The notes under the pieces: model-generated
Seen by the model: only the letters and a program-made list of their open reading frames with translations
Told to the model about the DNA's origin: nothing
Database searches by the model: none
Translations under genes and position numbers: made by a program
NCBI RefSeq assembly: GCF_900116445.1
Contig: NZ_FPBH01000008.1
Location: forward strand, 62,001 to 126,000
From: Paraburkholderia aspalathi
GTDB lineage: Bacteria; Pseudomonadota; Gammaproteobacteria; Burkholderiales; Burkholderiaceae
Length of the DNA stretch: 64,000 nucleotides
Reading direction: 5' to 3'
In this document: positions 44,602 through 55,370 of the stretch, in pieces
Position numbering within the stretch: the first letter of the stretch is position 1
Layout of the letters: each line of letters opens with the position of its first letter

Positions 44602-45744
44602 ATGAAAAAGAGTCTCATCGTCGTTGCGGTTGCCGCATCGTTTGCTTCCGTCGCTCACGCACAAAGCAGCGTGACCCTGTATGGTCTGCTGGACGCAGGT
44701 CTGACGTACACCAGCAACGTCAACCACAACGCAAAGTGGGCAGCAGGTAGCGGCGGCATCAACCAAAGCATGTTCGGTCTGCGTGGTTCGGAAGATCTGG
44801 GCGGCGGTCTGAAGGCAATCTTCACGTTGGAAAGCGGCTTCAACATCAACAACGGCAAGTTCGCTAACAACAACGGCATGTTCAACCGTCAAGCGTTTGT
44901 CGGTCTGTCGAGCGCGCAATTCGGTACGGTCACGCTGGGTCGTCAATACGACGCAGCACAAGACTACCTGGCACCGCTGACCGCAACGGGTAGCTGGGGC
45001 GGTACGTACTTCGCTCACCCGTTCAACAACGACAACCTGAGCACGAACGGCGGCTACGCAGTCAACAACTCGATCAAGTACTCGAGCGCTAACTACGCAG
45101 GCTTCACGTTCGGCGGCACGTACGGCTTCTCGAACCAGGCTGGCGCATTCGCAAACAACCGCGAATACAGCGTGGGTGCTGCATACCAGTGGCAAGGCCT
45201 GCACCTCGGTGCTGCATACGCACAGCAGAACAACCCGGCTGCAAACGCAACCGGCGCTTCGGACGGCGTGCTGGCTAACACCGCAGGCACGATCACGGGC
45301 AACTTCCGTCAACGTGAGTTCGGCGCAGCTGCTTCGTACTCGTTCGGCCCGGCGACCGTCGGTGCTGCATTCACGCAGTCGCGTATCGACAACCTGGTTG
45401 GCGCAGCAGTTGGCCAACGTCAAGGTCGTTCGAACAACTACGAAGTCAACGGCAAGTACAACCTGACGCCGGCAATGGCTCTGGGCGTTGCTTACACGTT
45501 CACCGACGCACGTGGCTACGGCGCCAATGCTGACGGCAACGACATGAAGACCCGTTACCACCAGATCGGCCTGCAAGCTGACTACTCGCTGTCGCGTCGT
45601 ACGGACGTCTACGCTCAAGCTGTGTACCAGCACGCAATGGGCGACGGCGGTGTAGCTTCGATCTACAGCGGCGACAACACGCAACTGCCGTCGTCGTCGA
45701 AGAACCAGACGGCTGCTACGGTCGGTCTGCGTCACCGCTTCTAA
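44602..45744 (+). CDS. Outer-membrane porin (Burkholderia OpcP/OmpC type)
   Basis: 380 residues. A Sec signal (KKSLIVVAVAASFASVAHA, cleavage before QSS) is followed by QSSVTLYGLLDAGLTY, the typical start of the Burkholderia porin family. LRGSEDLGGGLKAIFTLESG and many Gly/aromatic-alternating strands predict a 16-strand trimeric barrel, ending in RHRF with the C-terminal Phe. It allows diffusion of small hydrophilic solutes. A terminator with a UUCG loop follows. Confidence 0.93.
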   Translation: MKKSLIVVAVAASFASVAHAQSSVTLYGLLDAGLTYTSNVNHNAKWAAGSGGINQSMFGLRGSEDLGGGLKAIFTLESGFNINNGKFANNNGMFNRQAFVGLSSAQFGTVTLGRQYDAAQDYLAPLTATGSWGGTYFAHPFNNDNLSTNGGYAVNNSIKYSSANYAGFTFGGTYGFSNQAGAFANNREYSVGAAYQWQGLHLGAAYAQQNNPAANATGASDGVLANTAGTITGNFRQREFGAAASYSFGPATVGAAFTQSRIDNLVGAAVGQRQGRSNNYEVNGKYNLTPAMALGVAYTFTDARGYGANADGNDMKTRYHQIGLQADYSLSRRTDVYAQAVYQHAMGDGGVASIYSGDNTQLPSSSKNQTAATVGLRHRF

Positions 45745-45776
45745 GCTTCAGCAGCAGAAGAAGCTTGTTGTTGCAG

Positions 45777-45805
45777 AAAAGGTGCCGTTCGCGGCACCTT
45801 TTTTT
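45777..45805. terminator. Bidirectional terminator between the two porins
   Basis: GGTGCCG-TTCG-CGGCACC (45781-45798) with a run of Ts after it on the + strand and AAAA before it (T on the complement). It separates the convergent porin genes. Confidence 0.85.
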
Positions 45806-45894
45806 ATGGGTGCGCCACTTTGGTGGTCGGCACCCGGCGTGAATGCCGGATGCCGTGGTGCGCTTGGTGGGATCTTGCAAGTACCGTACGTGAC

Positions 45895-47034
45895 TTAGAA
45901 AATCGTACGCAGACCGAGTGCAACGCCGGTCTGATTGTTTTTGCCCGGCAATTCGACCGAGGCTGCTCCCGACACCTTGTCGAAATCGACCGTACCGTAC
46001 ACCTCGGTGCGCTTCGACAACGCATACTCGGCCAGCGCCACGAACGTATAGCGATTGCCGCTGCCCAGTTGACCGTTGCCGATCGCAGCATTGGACATGT
46101 GGTCGTAATACGCAGCGCCAGTCAGCATGAGAGTGCGTGTGGCCTGCCACGTCACGCCGGCAAATGGGCCGCTGTCGACGCGCCCCGAACCCTTCAGGAT
46201 ATCGACGCCCGGCACGAGCGTTTGCTGCGCCAGAGCGCTATCCACGAAGCCTGTGTCGTCCTTCGAATGCAGATAGCCCACGTACACCTTCGCCGAGTTG
46301 AATGCATAGACCGCGTTCGCGTTGAAGATGGTCTGCTTGTGATTGCTGTTGTCGCTGTTCTGTTGCACGCCCGCCGCGACGCTGAGCGGCCCAGCCACGT
46401 ACGACAGCGTGAAACCGTACATATTGCCCGCGCCGAGATGACCCGGCACTTGTCCCGAGAACCCGCCGACGCCCGTCGATTCCGAGTTGGTGCCGAACGA
46501 GTACATCGCAGCCATGGTCAGGCCTTTATACGTGCCGGTGTATTTAACGGCGTTGTCCGCGTAAAGTCCGGCGCCGAGCGCGCCCGGCAGCCATGAATTC
46601 TCCGCGTAGTTGCCGACCGTGAGCGGATCGTAGGTGTCGCCCAGCAGATCGAACAACGGCGTCTTCTGACGGCCGAACGTTACCGTGCCGTACTGGCTGC
46701 TCAGGCCGACATAGGCGTTGCGATTGAAGAGCCGCTGGCTGTCCGAGGCCGAGCCGTCCTGCAGGTTGATACCGCTTTCCAGATCGAAGATCGCCTTCAG
46801 ACCGCCGCCCAGATCCTCCGAACCACGCAGGCCCCAGCGGCTGTTGGTGATCGCGCCGTTGGTCATATAAAGGCGCCCGTCGTTCTTCGCATTCGAGTTC
46901 GTCAGATAGCGCACGCTCACGTCGGCGACGCCATACAGCGTGATCGAACTCTGCGCGGAGGCCTGCTCGGCCGTCATGACGAGGGCTGCACCGCTCACGA
47001 GTGCGGCGGTCTTGAGGAGTCTTACTTGTCTCAC
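45895..47034 (-). CDS. Outer-membrane porin, second gene
   Basis: 379 residues from a GTG start at 47034, preceded by AGGA. A Sec signal ends near ASAQSS, and the mature protein begins SSITLYGVADVSVRY; LRGSEDLGGGLKAIFDLESG repeats the porin family motif. It is a paralogue of the porin at 44602-45744, on the opposite strand. It ends in a Phe (GLRTIF), as porins do. Each is a separate unit. Confidence 0.93.
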   Translation of the reverse strand: MRQVRLLKTAALVSGAALVMTAEQASAQSSITLYGVADVSVRYLTNSNAKNDGRLYMTNGAITNSRWGLRGSEDLGGGLKAIFDLESGINLQDGSASDSQRLFNRNAYVGLSSQYGTVTFGRQKTPLFDLLGDTYDPLTVGNYAENSWLPGALGAGLYADNAVKYTGTYKGLTMAAMYSFGTNSESTGVGGFSGQVPGHLGAGNMYGFTLSYVAGPLSVAAGVQQNSDNSNHKQTIFNANAVYAFNSAKVYVGYLHSKDDTGFVDSALAQQTLVPGVDILKGSGRVDSGPFAGVTWQATRTLMLTGAAYYDHMSNAAIGNGQLGSGNRYTFVALAEYALSKRTEVYGTVDFDKVSGAASVELPGKNNQTGVALGLRTIF

Positions 47035-47306
47035 TGGAATTCCTGTGTGTGGTTATGGATTTTTCATTCGCGGTCGCGACGCGCAGGCTCGCTACGCGCC
47101 GGGCGCGCCGATGATAGACCACCACCTCCACTGCGCCATTAATCCATTGGCGCAATAACGTATTGCGATTTCTAACAATTATGCACAGGACTCTGACAAT
47201 AGTTGACTTTCGCGACAGCGCGCTTGCGGTAGTCTGAAACGATTGAGTTATAGACATTTTTCGCGGCGACGCTAGCACGTGTGCTGCAGGTGCGCGTTCT
47301 TACTGC

Positions 47307-47660
47307 ATGGATACTCCCGCTTCAAACCCGCTGGCTCGTTCGCCGGCCATTCAGGATCTCACCGACGAGCAATGGCATCTCATCGTGCCGCTCCTGCCTG
47401 AAATGAAGGACCACGGCCCTCGGCGTGGCCGTCCCAGCATCGACATCCGTTGTGTGGTGAACAGCGTGCTGTGGGTGCTGCACACGGGCAAGCCGTGGCA
47501 CGCCATGCCCGACCGCTATGCGCCTTATCAGACCGCGCATCGTTATTATTTGCGCTGGAAGAATTCAGGGGTGCTGGCCAATATCGCCTTTGCGTTGTTC
47601 GATACCGATGCCATGCTGACACGGCCTGTCACTCGCAAGGGCTACCCGCGCACTGCGTAG
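47307..47660 (+). CDS. IS5-type transposase N-domain (DUF4096) protein
   Basis: 117 residues. The sequence LTDEQWHLIVPLLPEMK followed by GRPSIDIRCVVNSVLWVLHTGKPWH is the DUF4096 domain normally found at the N-terminus of IS5-family transposases. The DDE catalytic domain is absent, and the frame ends with a stop followed by its own strong terminator. No inverted repeats are visible. It may be a solo domain used as a regulator, or an old IS fragment. Confidence 0.7.
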   Translation: MDTPASNPLARSPAIQDLTDEQWHLIVPLLPEMKDHGPRRGRPSIDIRCVVNSVLWVLHTGKPWHAMPDRYAPYQTAHRYYLRWKNSGVLANIAFALFDTDAMLTRPVTRKGYPRTA

Positions 47661-47692
47661 CAGGATCAGGACCGTTTCGGCATAACAAGCAG

Positions 47693-47728
47693 AAAGGCCG
47701 TCATCCGGTTACCGGATGACGGCCTTTT
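47693..47728. terminator. Bidirectional terminator after the DUF4096 gene
   Basis: AAAGGCCGTCATCCGG and CCGGATGACGGCCTTT pair perfectly around a three-base TTA loop, with T-runs possible on both strands. It separates the DUF4096 gene and the convergent chemoreceptor gene. Confidence 0.85.
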
Positions 47729-47783
47729 CAATCGCATGCTTTGGTCATGCTGCATGAAAGTGCTGATCGAAGGCGCCGCTCAA

Positions 47784-49343
<1,560 letters not shown>

Positions 49344-49590
49344 TATCGGTTTCGACAATACGTTGAACTCGGAATAGGGACGGGCTGCAATCTGCGTTGC
49401 ATAGCCGGCATAACGGCTGTTGCTGTGGATTCTTTATTCCGGCGTCCGAAATTGCTGGCTGAAACGTGTGCGTCCGGCCTGATGCGGCCGATGAAATACA
49501 GGGAACGTTGAGGAAAATCGGGGAAAGTGGCGTCAAGCCCGTAGAAAACCGCGGGAAACTGCAGCGGGTAACTGGGCGCCCGTACTAACC

Positions 49591-50403
49591 CTAGATCTGC
49601 TCCTGACCAAACGCCGACAGGCGTTCGAGGTCTAGCACGTCGATCTGGTTGTACGAGAGGCGCAAAATCTGCAGCCTTTCGAGGTTTTGCAGTGCCTGGT
49701 TGATCCGTTGCCGCGACACGCCTGCCAGCAGGCCGACTTCTTCCTGCGAAATGGCCAGCGTGCGCCCGGTGTCGGGGTATAGGTCGGGATTGAACAGTTG
49801 CGCGAGCGACTGGGCGACGCGCGCGTCGACATCCAGCAGACGGCTGTTCTGGATCGACGCAATGAATTCGCCCATGCGGTTGTTCAACTGCCGGATCACG
49901 AAGCCGGTGAACGGCAAGCTCGATTCGAGCAGCGCATGGAACGTCTCTGATGGCACGAACATTACGAGCGAAGGCTGAATGGCGGCCACGTCGTATTTGC
50001 GCAATTCGCGCTTGATCACGCTGCCTTCGCCGAACCAGCCGCCGGGCGGCACGCCGGAGAGCGTGCAACTGCGTCCCGAGGCGTTGTAGATGGCGAGTTT
50101 GATGAGGCCGGAATGGACGCCGATCCAGTAGTCCGACGGTTCCTGGCGGCGCGCGATCCATGCGCCCCCTTCCAGCCGCTCCGCGTGCGCGCTGGCAAGG
50201 ACCATGGCCTGGTGCTCGGCGGCGAGCGCCCTGAACCACGCGCAGGTGCCGAATAGCCGCGGCAGATCGGCGCGCGGGACCCGTTCAGGCCGGTGCGGGC
50301 GGGAGTCTGCGACGGCGGTAAACGGTGCGTCATCCATAAGCAGCAAGCGGTGCGTAGGCGGGTGAAGTTGGTTGAATGGAGCCAGGGCGCGCCACTCTGT
50401 CAT
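49591..50403 (-). CDS. Crp/Fnr-family transcriptional regulator
   Basis: 270 residues. The cyclic-nucleotide-like sensor fold covers about residues 50-170, and the winged HTH is at about 210-265 (ISQEEVGLLAGVSRQRINQALQNLE). The N-terminus lacks the Fnr Cys cluster, so it is not an O2-sensing iron-sulfur Fnr. Its start at 50403 lies 92 bp from the divergent acyl-CoA synthetase, which it may control. A shorter start (MDDAPF, 22 residues later) is possible. Confidence 0.85.
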   Translation of the reverse strand: MTEWRALAPFNQLHPPTHRLLLMDDAPFTAVADSRPHRPERVPRADLPRLFGTCAWFRALAAEHQAMVLASAHAERLEGGAWIARRQEPSDYWIGVHSGLIKLAIYNASGRSCTLSGVPPGGWFGEGSVIKRELRKYDVAAIQPSLVMFVPSETFHALLESSLPFTGFVIRQLNNRMGEFIASIQNSRLLDVDARVAQSLAQLFNPDLYPDTGRTLAISQEEVGLLAGVSRQRINQALQNLERLQILRLSYNQIDVLDLERLSAFGQEQI

Positions 50404-50495
50404 TTGAATGACAGACAGTTCACCATGACAATTGCTAGGCTAGCTCATCAATCAGAAAAATCGACGGCGCGGCCAGCGCCTCAGGAGACAAAGCG

Positions 50496-52127
50496 ATGAT
50501 GCACATGTTCGAAGAAGGCCTCCAGCGGCGCGAGGCCAATTATGTCCCACTGACGCCCATCGATTTCATCGTACGCGCAGCGGAAGTCTACGGTGAGCGG
50601 CTGGCGGTCGTTCATGGGGAGATTCGCCGCAACTGGCGCGAAACCTACGAGCGCGCGCGGCGTCTGGCCAGCGCGTTGCGGCAGGCCGGCATCGAGCGCG
50701 GCGACACGGTTGCCGCTTTGCTGCCGAATATTCCTCCGATGATAGAAGCGCATTTCGGCGTACCGATGGCCGGCGCCGTGCTCAATACATTGAACACTCG
50801 GCTCGACGTGTCGTCGCTGCTGTTCATGTTGCGTCATGGCGAGGCGAAGGCGTTGATCGTCGATACGGAGTACAGCGAATTGGCGCACCGCGCCGCGCTG
50901 GAATTCCCCGAGTTGCGCGTGATCAGCGTGGCCGACGCGATGCCCGCCGACGCTAGCAAGTTCATCCGCGCAACCGACTACGAAGCATTCCTGCAAACCG
51001 GCGACCCCGAGTTCGCCTGGACCCTGCCCGCCGACGAGTGGGACGCCATCGCGTTGAACTACACCTCGGGCACGACCGGTGATCCTAAAGGCGTGGTCTA
51101 CCACCATCGCGGCGCGTATCTGAATGCGCTCAGCAATATCCTCGAATGGGATATGCCCAAGCATGCGGTTTACCTGTGGACCTTGCCGCTCTTTCACTGC
51201 AACGGCTGGTGTTTCCCATGGACCGTTGCCGCGCGTGCCGGCGTCAATGTCTGTCTACGCAAATTCGACGCGAAGACGGTATTCGAACTGATTCGGCGCG
51301 AAGGCATCACGCACTATTGCGGCGCACCGATCGTGCAAAGCGCGCTTGCGAATGCGCCCGTCGAATGGCGTGAGGGCATCACGCATCGCGTGTCGACGAT
51401 GGTGGCGGGCGCGGCGCCCGCGCCGGCGGTGATCGCGAAGATGAAGGAGATCGGCTTCGATCTGACGCACGTGTACGGACTCACTGAGACCTACGGTCCG
51501 GCGGCGGTCTGCGCAAAACAGGAAGAATGGGACTCGCTCGACGACAACGCGCGCGCCGAAATGAACGCGCGGCAAGGCGTGCGTTATCACTTGCAGGCAG
51601 CCGTAACGGTAGTCGATCCGGACACGCTCGAGCCCGTGCCTGACGACGGCGAAACGCTCGGCGAGATCATGTTCCGCGGCAATATCTGCATGAAGGGGTA
51701 TCTGAAGAACGAGCGCGCCACGGAAGCGACCTTCCGCGGCGGCTGGTTCCACACCGGGGACCTCGGCGTGCGGATGCCTGACGGCTACATCCGTATCCGC
51801 GATCGCAGCAAGGACATCATCATTTCGGGCGGCGAGAACATCTCGAGCATCGAGGTCGAAGACACGCTGTACCGTCACCCTGCGGTTTCGGTTGCCGCCG
51901 TGGTGGCGATGGCCGATCCGAAGTGGGGCGAGGTACCCTGCGCCTTCGTCGAGCTCAAGGAGGGCGCTCAGGTGAGCGCAGAAGAGATCATCGCGCACTG
52001 CCGGCTGTTTCTTGCGGGATACAAGTTGCCAAAGGCGGTGCGCTTCGGCGAATTGCCGAAGACGTCGACGGGAAAAATTCAGAAGTTCGAACTGCGCGCG
52101 CGGATCAAGGCGGAACAAACCGAATAG
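50496..52127 (+). CDS. AMP-forming acyl-CoA synthetase
   Basis: 543 residues of the ANL superfamily. The AMP/P-loop motif is YTSGTTGDPKGV (about 188-199), A5 is GLTETYGP, and the C-terminal SGGENISSIEVED and GKIQKFELR motifs complete the fold. It activates a carboxylic acid as acyl-CoA; the likely relatives include the medium-chain and DmdB-like enzymes. AGGAG sits just before the ATG. A Crp/Fnr regulator is divergent. Confidence 0.88.
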   Translation: MMHMFEEGLQRREANYVPLTPIDFIVRAAEVYGERLAVVHGEIRRNWRETYERARRLASALRQAGIERGDTVAALLPNIPPMIEAHFGVPMAGAVLNTLNTRLDVSSLLFMLRHGEAKALIVDTEYSELAHRAALEFPELRVISVADAMPADASKFIRATDYEAFLQTGDPEFAWTLPADEWDAIALNYTSGTTGDPKGVVYHHRGAYLNALSNILEWDMPKHAVYLWTLPLFHCNGWCFPWTVAARAGVNVCLRKFDAKTVFELIRREGITHYCGAPIVQSALANAPVEWREGITHRVSTMVAGAAPAPAVIAKMKEIGFDLTHVYGLTETYGPAAVCAKQEEWDSLDDNARAEMNARQGVRYHLQAAVTVVDPDTLEPVPDDGETLGEIMFRGNICMKGYLKNERATEATFRGGWFHTGDLGVRMPDGYIRIRDRSKDIIISGGENISSIEVEDTLYRHPAVSVAAVVAMADPKWGEVPCAFVELKEGAQVSAEEIIAHCRLFLAGYKLPKAVRFGELPKTSTGKIQKFELRARIKAEQTE

Positions 52128-52220
52128 ACCGCGCGCGATGGTCTGGCGCACCTAATGGCGCGCTATGGGCGCTGAGCGATGCAAGCGCGGGGTTCCGCGC
52201 GCATCAGTTTCGACAAGCGC

Positions 52221-52445
52221 TTAGCCGCGCGTGTCGACCCAACGTCGTGCCCAGCGTGCCGAGTGCTGCAGTGCCTGTTCTTCGTTCGGGAAGTAGTCGA
52301 GCGAGTAGAACTGGTAGCGCCCTTCGGTACGCGCGCTGTTAGCGCGTTCGAGCAACAGGTTGGATGAGAAGCTACCGTCGGGCAAACGATGTGCCGAGGG
52401 TTTGACGGCATAGCCGTTGTAATGATGAATATGTTTGTTTTGCAT
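52221..52445 (-). CDS. Small conserved hypothetical protein
   Basis: 74 residues (MQNKHIHHYNGYAVKPSAHR start). It is polar with aromatic residues and no signal or TM segment, and appears like a conserved Burkholderia hypothetical. No function is recognised. It lies upstream of the cold-shock gene on the same strand. Confidence 0.6.
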   Translation of the reverse strand: MQNKHIHHYNGYAVKPSAHRLPDGSFSSNLLLERANSARTEGRYQFYSLDYFPNEEQALQHSARWARRWVDTRG

Positions 52446-52730
52446 TTTATATTTTAATAATGTTCGAGTGCGCGCCTGCCGTGCGAGCCGTTATACGGGT
52501 CACGCGGACGAGCCGATTCAAGCCATTGCGAGCCGAATCCAAACGCAGTCGGAAAGCTAAAAAGGGCGTTAAAGCCAGAGGGGAGAATGAGGTGCAACGA
52601 GGCGTTTGGCGCTTAGGCTAGCTGAACAATATATGCAGCTAAAAGCGATCGCGCCAACTGTGGGAGACAAAGCTCCGCGAGGATGTCGCTGCAGCCCGAT
52701 GTCCGTCGCCGGACACCGAGCCCTTCAAAC

Positions 52731-52934
52731 TTACATCGGCTTGATGTTAGCCGCTTGCAGACCCTTCGGGCCTTGCTTCGTTTCGAAGCTCACCTTCTGA
52801 TTTTCAGCCAGCGTCTTGAAGCCGTCGCCGCTGATTTCGGAGAAGTGCGCGAACAGGTCGTCGCCGCCCTTGTCCGGGGTGATGAAGCCAAAGCCTTTGC
52901 TGTCGTTGAACCACTTAACGGTACCGGTATCCAT
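52731..52934 (-). CDS. cspA: Cold-shock protein of the CspA family
   Basis: 67 residues with RNP1 KGFGFI (residues 13-18) and RNP2 LFAHF (27-31), the single-stranded nucleic acid binding surface. It is a RNA/DNA chaperone. The ribosome site AAGGA precedes the ATG. A promoter at 53074-53102 gives a leader of about 130 bases, as in E. coli cspA. Confidence 0.95.
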   Translation of the reverse strand: MDTGTVKWFNDSKGFGFITPDKGGDDLFAHFSEISGDGFKTLAENQKVSFETKQGPKGLQAANIKPM

Positions 52935-53073
52935 GAAGAATCCTTGAGTAAAAAATAGAAAAATTTGCTCGGTTGAGGAGCGCTTGAAGGGTCAAGGAGG
53001 GAGAGGACAACGAATACCGCTGAGGAGCGAGACATTGATGAACAGCAATCGAACTTCTTGAACTTCGGGTGCC

Positions 53074-53102
53074 ACAGTAACCGCCGGCCATGCCAGCGTC
53101 AA
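53074..53102 (-). promoter_or_regulatory. Promoter of the cold-shock gene with a long leader
   Basis: On the complement, TTGACG (53097-53102) and TACTGT (53074-53079) have a 17-base spacer. Transcription would start near 53067, leaving about 130 bases before the ATG at 52934, a typical cold-shock leader length. Confidence 0.55.
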
Positions 53103-53227
53103 CACTTATCTTGTAACTGTTTTGTTATGGGCCGTGCTCGCATACGCTCGACAGGCGCCGATGCGGCCCTCGTTACGGGCCTGCCGCGTTGCGCGACACG
53201 ACAAGCCAGTCGAGCGGAATTTCTGTT

Positions 53228-53863
53228 TCAGATGCCCACTTTATGCGCCGTTAGGATCAGGCGTAATCCAAGCGCGGCAACTGCGCTAGCAGCGACGCGA
53301 TCGATCCAGGCCTTCCACTGCAGATAGATTTCACGCGGACGTTTGCTCGAAAAGCACAACGCGACCACGGTGTACCAGCCGGCTTCAATGGCGAAGATCG
53401 CAGGGGGCAATGCAAAGTAGCACCACAGCGGCGGATGTTGCGGAAGCAAGGCCGCGAAGATACTGCCGTAGTAGACCGCTGTTTTCGGATTGCTGAGTTG
53501 TGTACTCAAACCGATCCAGAAGGATTTGCGCACGTTGGTAGCGGCGGCTTGCGCAGCATCGAACGCGAGCGGTTTGGCCGCACCGCGCCAGATCTTCGAC
53601 GCGAGGTAGATCAGATAAAGACCGCCGGCCACTTTCAAGCCGACGTACAGCCATTCCACTGTCGCCAGCAAGGTGTACAGGCCGAGCAAGGCGATACCGC
53701 TAAAGAACACGCCGCCGATGCCCATGCCGGCCGCTGTCGCGAGGCCGTCGCCGCGCGAGAGTCCGATTGCATTGCGTGCAACGATAACGAAGCTCGGTCC
53801 TGGACTCATGGCGCCGAGCAGCAGTGCGGCCAGGATCGTGACGATGGCGGTCGAAGCGGGCAT
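53228..53863 (-). CDS. LysE/RhtB-family amino-acid exporter
   Basis: 211 residues from ATG 53863. About five to six TM segments and the family signature GAMSPGPSFVIVARNAIG at about 17-34 identify the LysE/RhtB family. It exports amino acids or their derivatives. The argP-like regulator at 0.6-1.5 kb is far away, so a direct link is uncertain. Confidence 0.88.
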   Translation of the reverse strand: MPASTAIVTILAALLLGAMSPGPSFVIVARNAIGLSRGDGLATAAGMGIGGVFFSGIALLGLYTLLATVEWLYVGLKVAGGLYLIYLASKIWRGAAKPLAFDAAQAAATNVRKSFWIGLSTQLSNPKTAVYYGSIFAALLPQHPPLWCYFALPPAIFAIEAGWYTVVALCFSSKRPREIYLQWKAWIDRVAASAVAALGLRLILTAHKVGI

Positions 53864-54063
53864 TTTTGCGTGTCTCCTACAGGCGCTGATGCGGTCAGTG
53901 AAACATAGCATGGGAAGGCGCGGTTTTGTTTTTGGCCAGAGCCAACAGACCCATTAAAGCACCAATAAGAATCGAAAAAGCCGCTAAAGAATGCCAACCG
54001 AATGACCAAGTAAGCTCGCCATCGAATGCCGGCAATCAGTTGCTGCAAGCAGCGGAAATTGGA

Positions 54064-54287
54064 TGCTAGAATGCCCTCCCATACGCTAAAGCAGCCTTGG
54101 AACACCAAGGCCGATCGGGCGCGATTCGAGCCGTTTGCCGACGAATTCCCCTAAATCCAGGATTTATTGGGCATGACCCTGATGCGAGTTCCCACGCATC
54201 GGGAGAGGCATCGCAAGTTCGATTTGCACTCAACCCATCTGATTTACGCATAGGCTTCGCGTTTTTTTGCGAAGCTTTTTGTTTTTC
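54064..54287 (+). ncRNA. Candidate structured small RNA or leader of the H-NS-like gene
   Basis: TGCTAGAAT (54064-54072) is an extended -10 promoter. The next 210 bases contain GCCTTGG-AACA-CCAAGGC (54094-54111), a second stem at 54177-54203 (CCC-GATGCG pairing CGCATC-GGG with one bulge), and a terminator GCTTCGC-N8-GCGAAGC (54254-54275) with TTTTTGTTTTT. No ORF in it looks real. The H-NS-like gene starts 36 bp after the T-run, so this may be either a separate RNA or an attenuated leader. The stretch 53864-54063 upstream shows no gene. Confidence 0.4.
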
Positions 54288-54323
54288 AAACGCGCGCACT
54301 ATCAGCCGCGAAACCGGTACGTT

Positions 54324-54587
54324 ATGAAAGAGCGAGAGGAACAACGGCTGTTCGACCTCGACGGGAATGCGCGTGAGCGCCTGATCGTGTGGATCCGCCG
54401 ACGTATGGACGAATACGGCATTACGATTGAAGCGCTTGCTGAAGCAATCGAAGCCGACAAAGCCGCAGTCCGCGCTGTGATGTATCGCGATGCCTACGGA
54501 AATACGTGGGACGGTCATGGCGAAAAGCCGGATTGGCTGGCGCGCGCAATCTACGCTGGGCAGAACATCGACCATTTCCGCTGTTGA
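54324..54587 (+). CDS. H-NS-like nucleoid protein
   Basis: 87 residues from ATG 54324. The C-terminal YRDAYGNTWDGHGEKPDWLARAI resembles the H-NS/StpA DNA-binding domain (TWTGRGRxPxWI type), and the N-terminal helix could dimerise. It is shorter than E. coli H-NS and matches the small H-NS family proteins of Burkholderia. It probably binds AT-rich DNA. Confidence 0.8.
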   Translation: MKEREEQRLFDLDGNARERLIVWIRRRMDEYGITIEALAEAIEADKAAVRAVMYRDAYGNTWDGHGEKPDWLARAIYAGQNIDHFRC

Positions 54588-54666
54588 GCGGAGCCGCGGT
54601 TTTTTCTGCCAGTCGTTTTCCTGCGTGGCTGCGCGATATTGCGTTCGGCCAATTGATTCGGCATCC

Positions 54667-54693
54667 AAAAAAAAGCCCGCGCGGGGCGGGCTT
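54667..54693 (-). terminator. Terminator of pcaG
   Basis: On the complement, AAGCCCGC pairs with GCGGGCTT around a GC-rich loop and is followed by a T-run of eight (54674 to 54667). It ends the pcaHG unit about 90 bp after the pcaG stop. Confidence 0.7.
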
Positions 54694-54779
54694 AACCTAC
54701 TCGGAGTTTCGCGATCCAGTCGCTAGACGGATCATCTCCAGTGTATGTGAAAGCTTTATGAAAGTATAGAAAATCCGCG

Positions 54780-55367
54780 TCACAGGTCGAAAAACACGGT
54801 TTCCTTGTCGCCCTGCATATAGATGTCGAACCGGTACACATTGGCCGTGTTCGGCTCGCGGCGCGCGATCAGCGTGCCACGCCGGTCCGCTGGAACCGCT
54901 GCCAGCACGGCATCCCGTTCGTTAGCCTCGGCTTCGTCCTCGAAATAGATGCGCGTGAAGGTGTGCAGCAGCATGCCGCGCATCGTCACAATCACATTCA
55001 GATGCGGCGCTTCGTCCGGGTTTGCGCGGCCGGGTTTCACCGTTTCAACGACAAAGCGTTGGAGCGGATCGGTGCCCGTACCGACGCGGGCGAAGCCGCG
55101 AAAACCGGTCTTCAGGGTTTCCTCGCGTGATTCCGGGTAGTGGCCGTGCGCGTCTACCTGCGACACTTCCAACATCGCATCGCCGATCACCTTGCCGTCG
55201 CCGTCGAACACCTGCCCGACGATCGTGATGTGCTCGCCGGCCGCTTCGCGGTCGGCCAGAACTGGCGTAAACAGGCTCTTGAAGGCGAAGTCGTATTGCT
55301 GCGGGCACAGACCGTAGGCGAAGTACGGTCCAACCGTTTGCGAAGGCGTTTGCTTGAGGGTCGTCAT
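54780..55367 (-). CDS. pcaG: Protocatechuate 3,4-dioxygenase alpha subunit
   Basis: 195 residues. The intradiol dioxygenase fold is visible in the QTVGPYFAYGL start and GQVFDGDGKVIGDAMLEV. It lacks most of the iron ligands, which sit on PcaH. It is the second gene of pcaHG, three bases after pcaH, and forms the alphabeta unit that cleaves protocatechuate. Confidence 0.95.
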   Translation of the reverse strand: MTTLKQTPSQTVGPYFAYGLCPQQYDFAFKSLFTPVLADREAAGEHITIVGQVFDGDGKVIGDAMLEVSQVDAHGHYPESREETLKTGFRGFARVGTGTDPLQRFVVETVKPGRANPDEAPHLNVIVTMRGMLLHTFTRIYFEDEAEANERDAVLAAVPADRRGTLIARREPNTANVYRFDIYMQGDKETVFFDL

Positions 55368-55370
55368 GGC

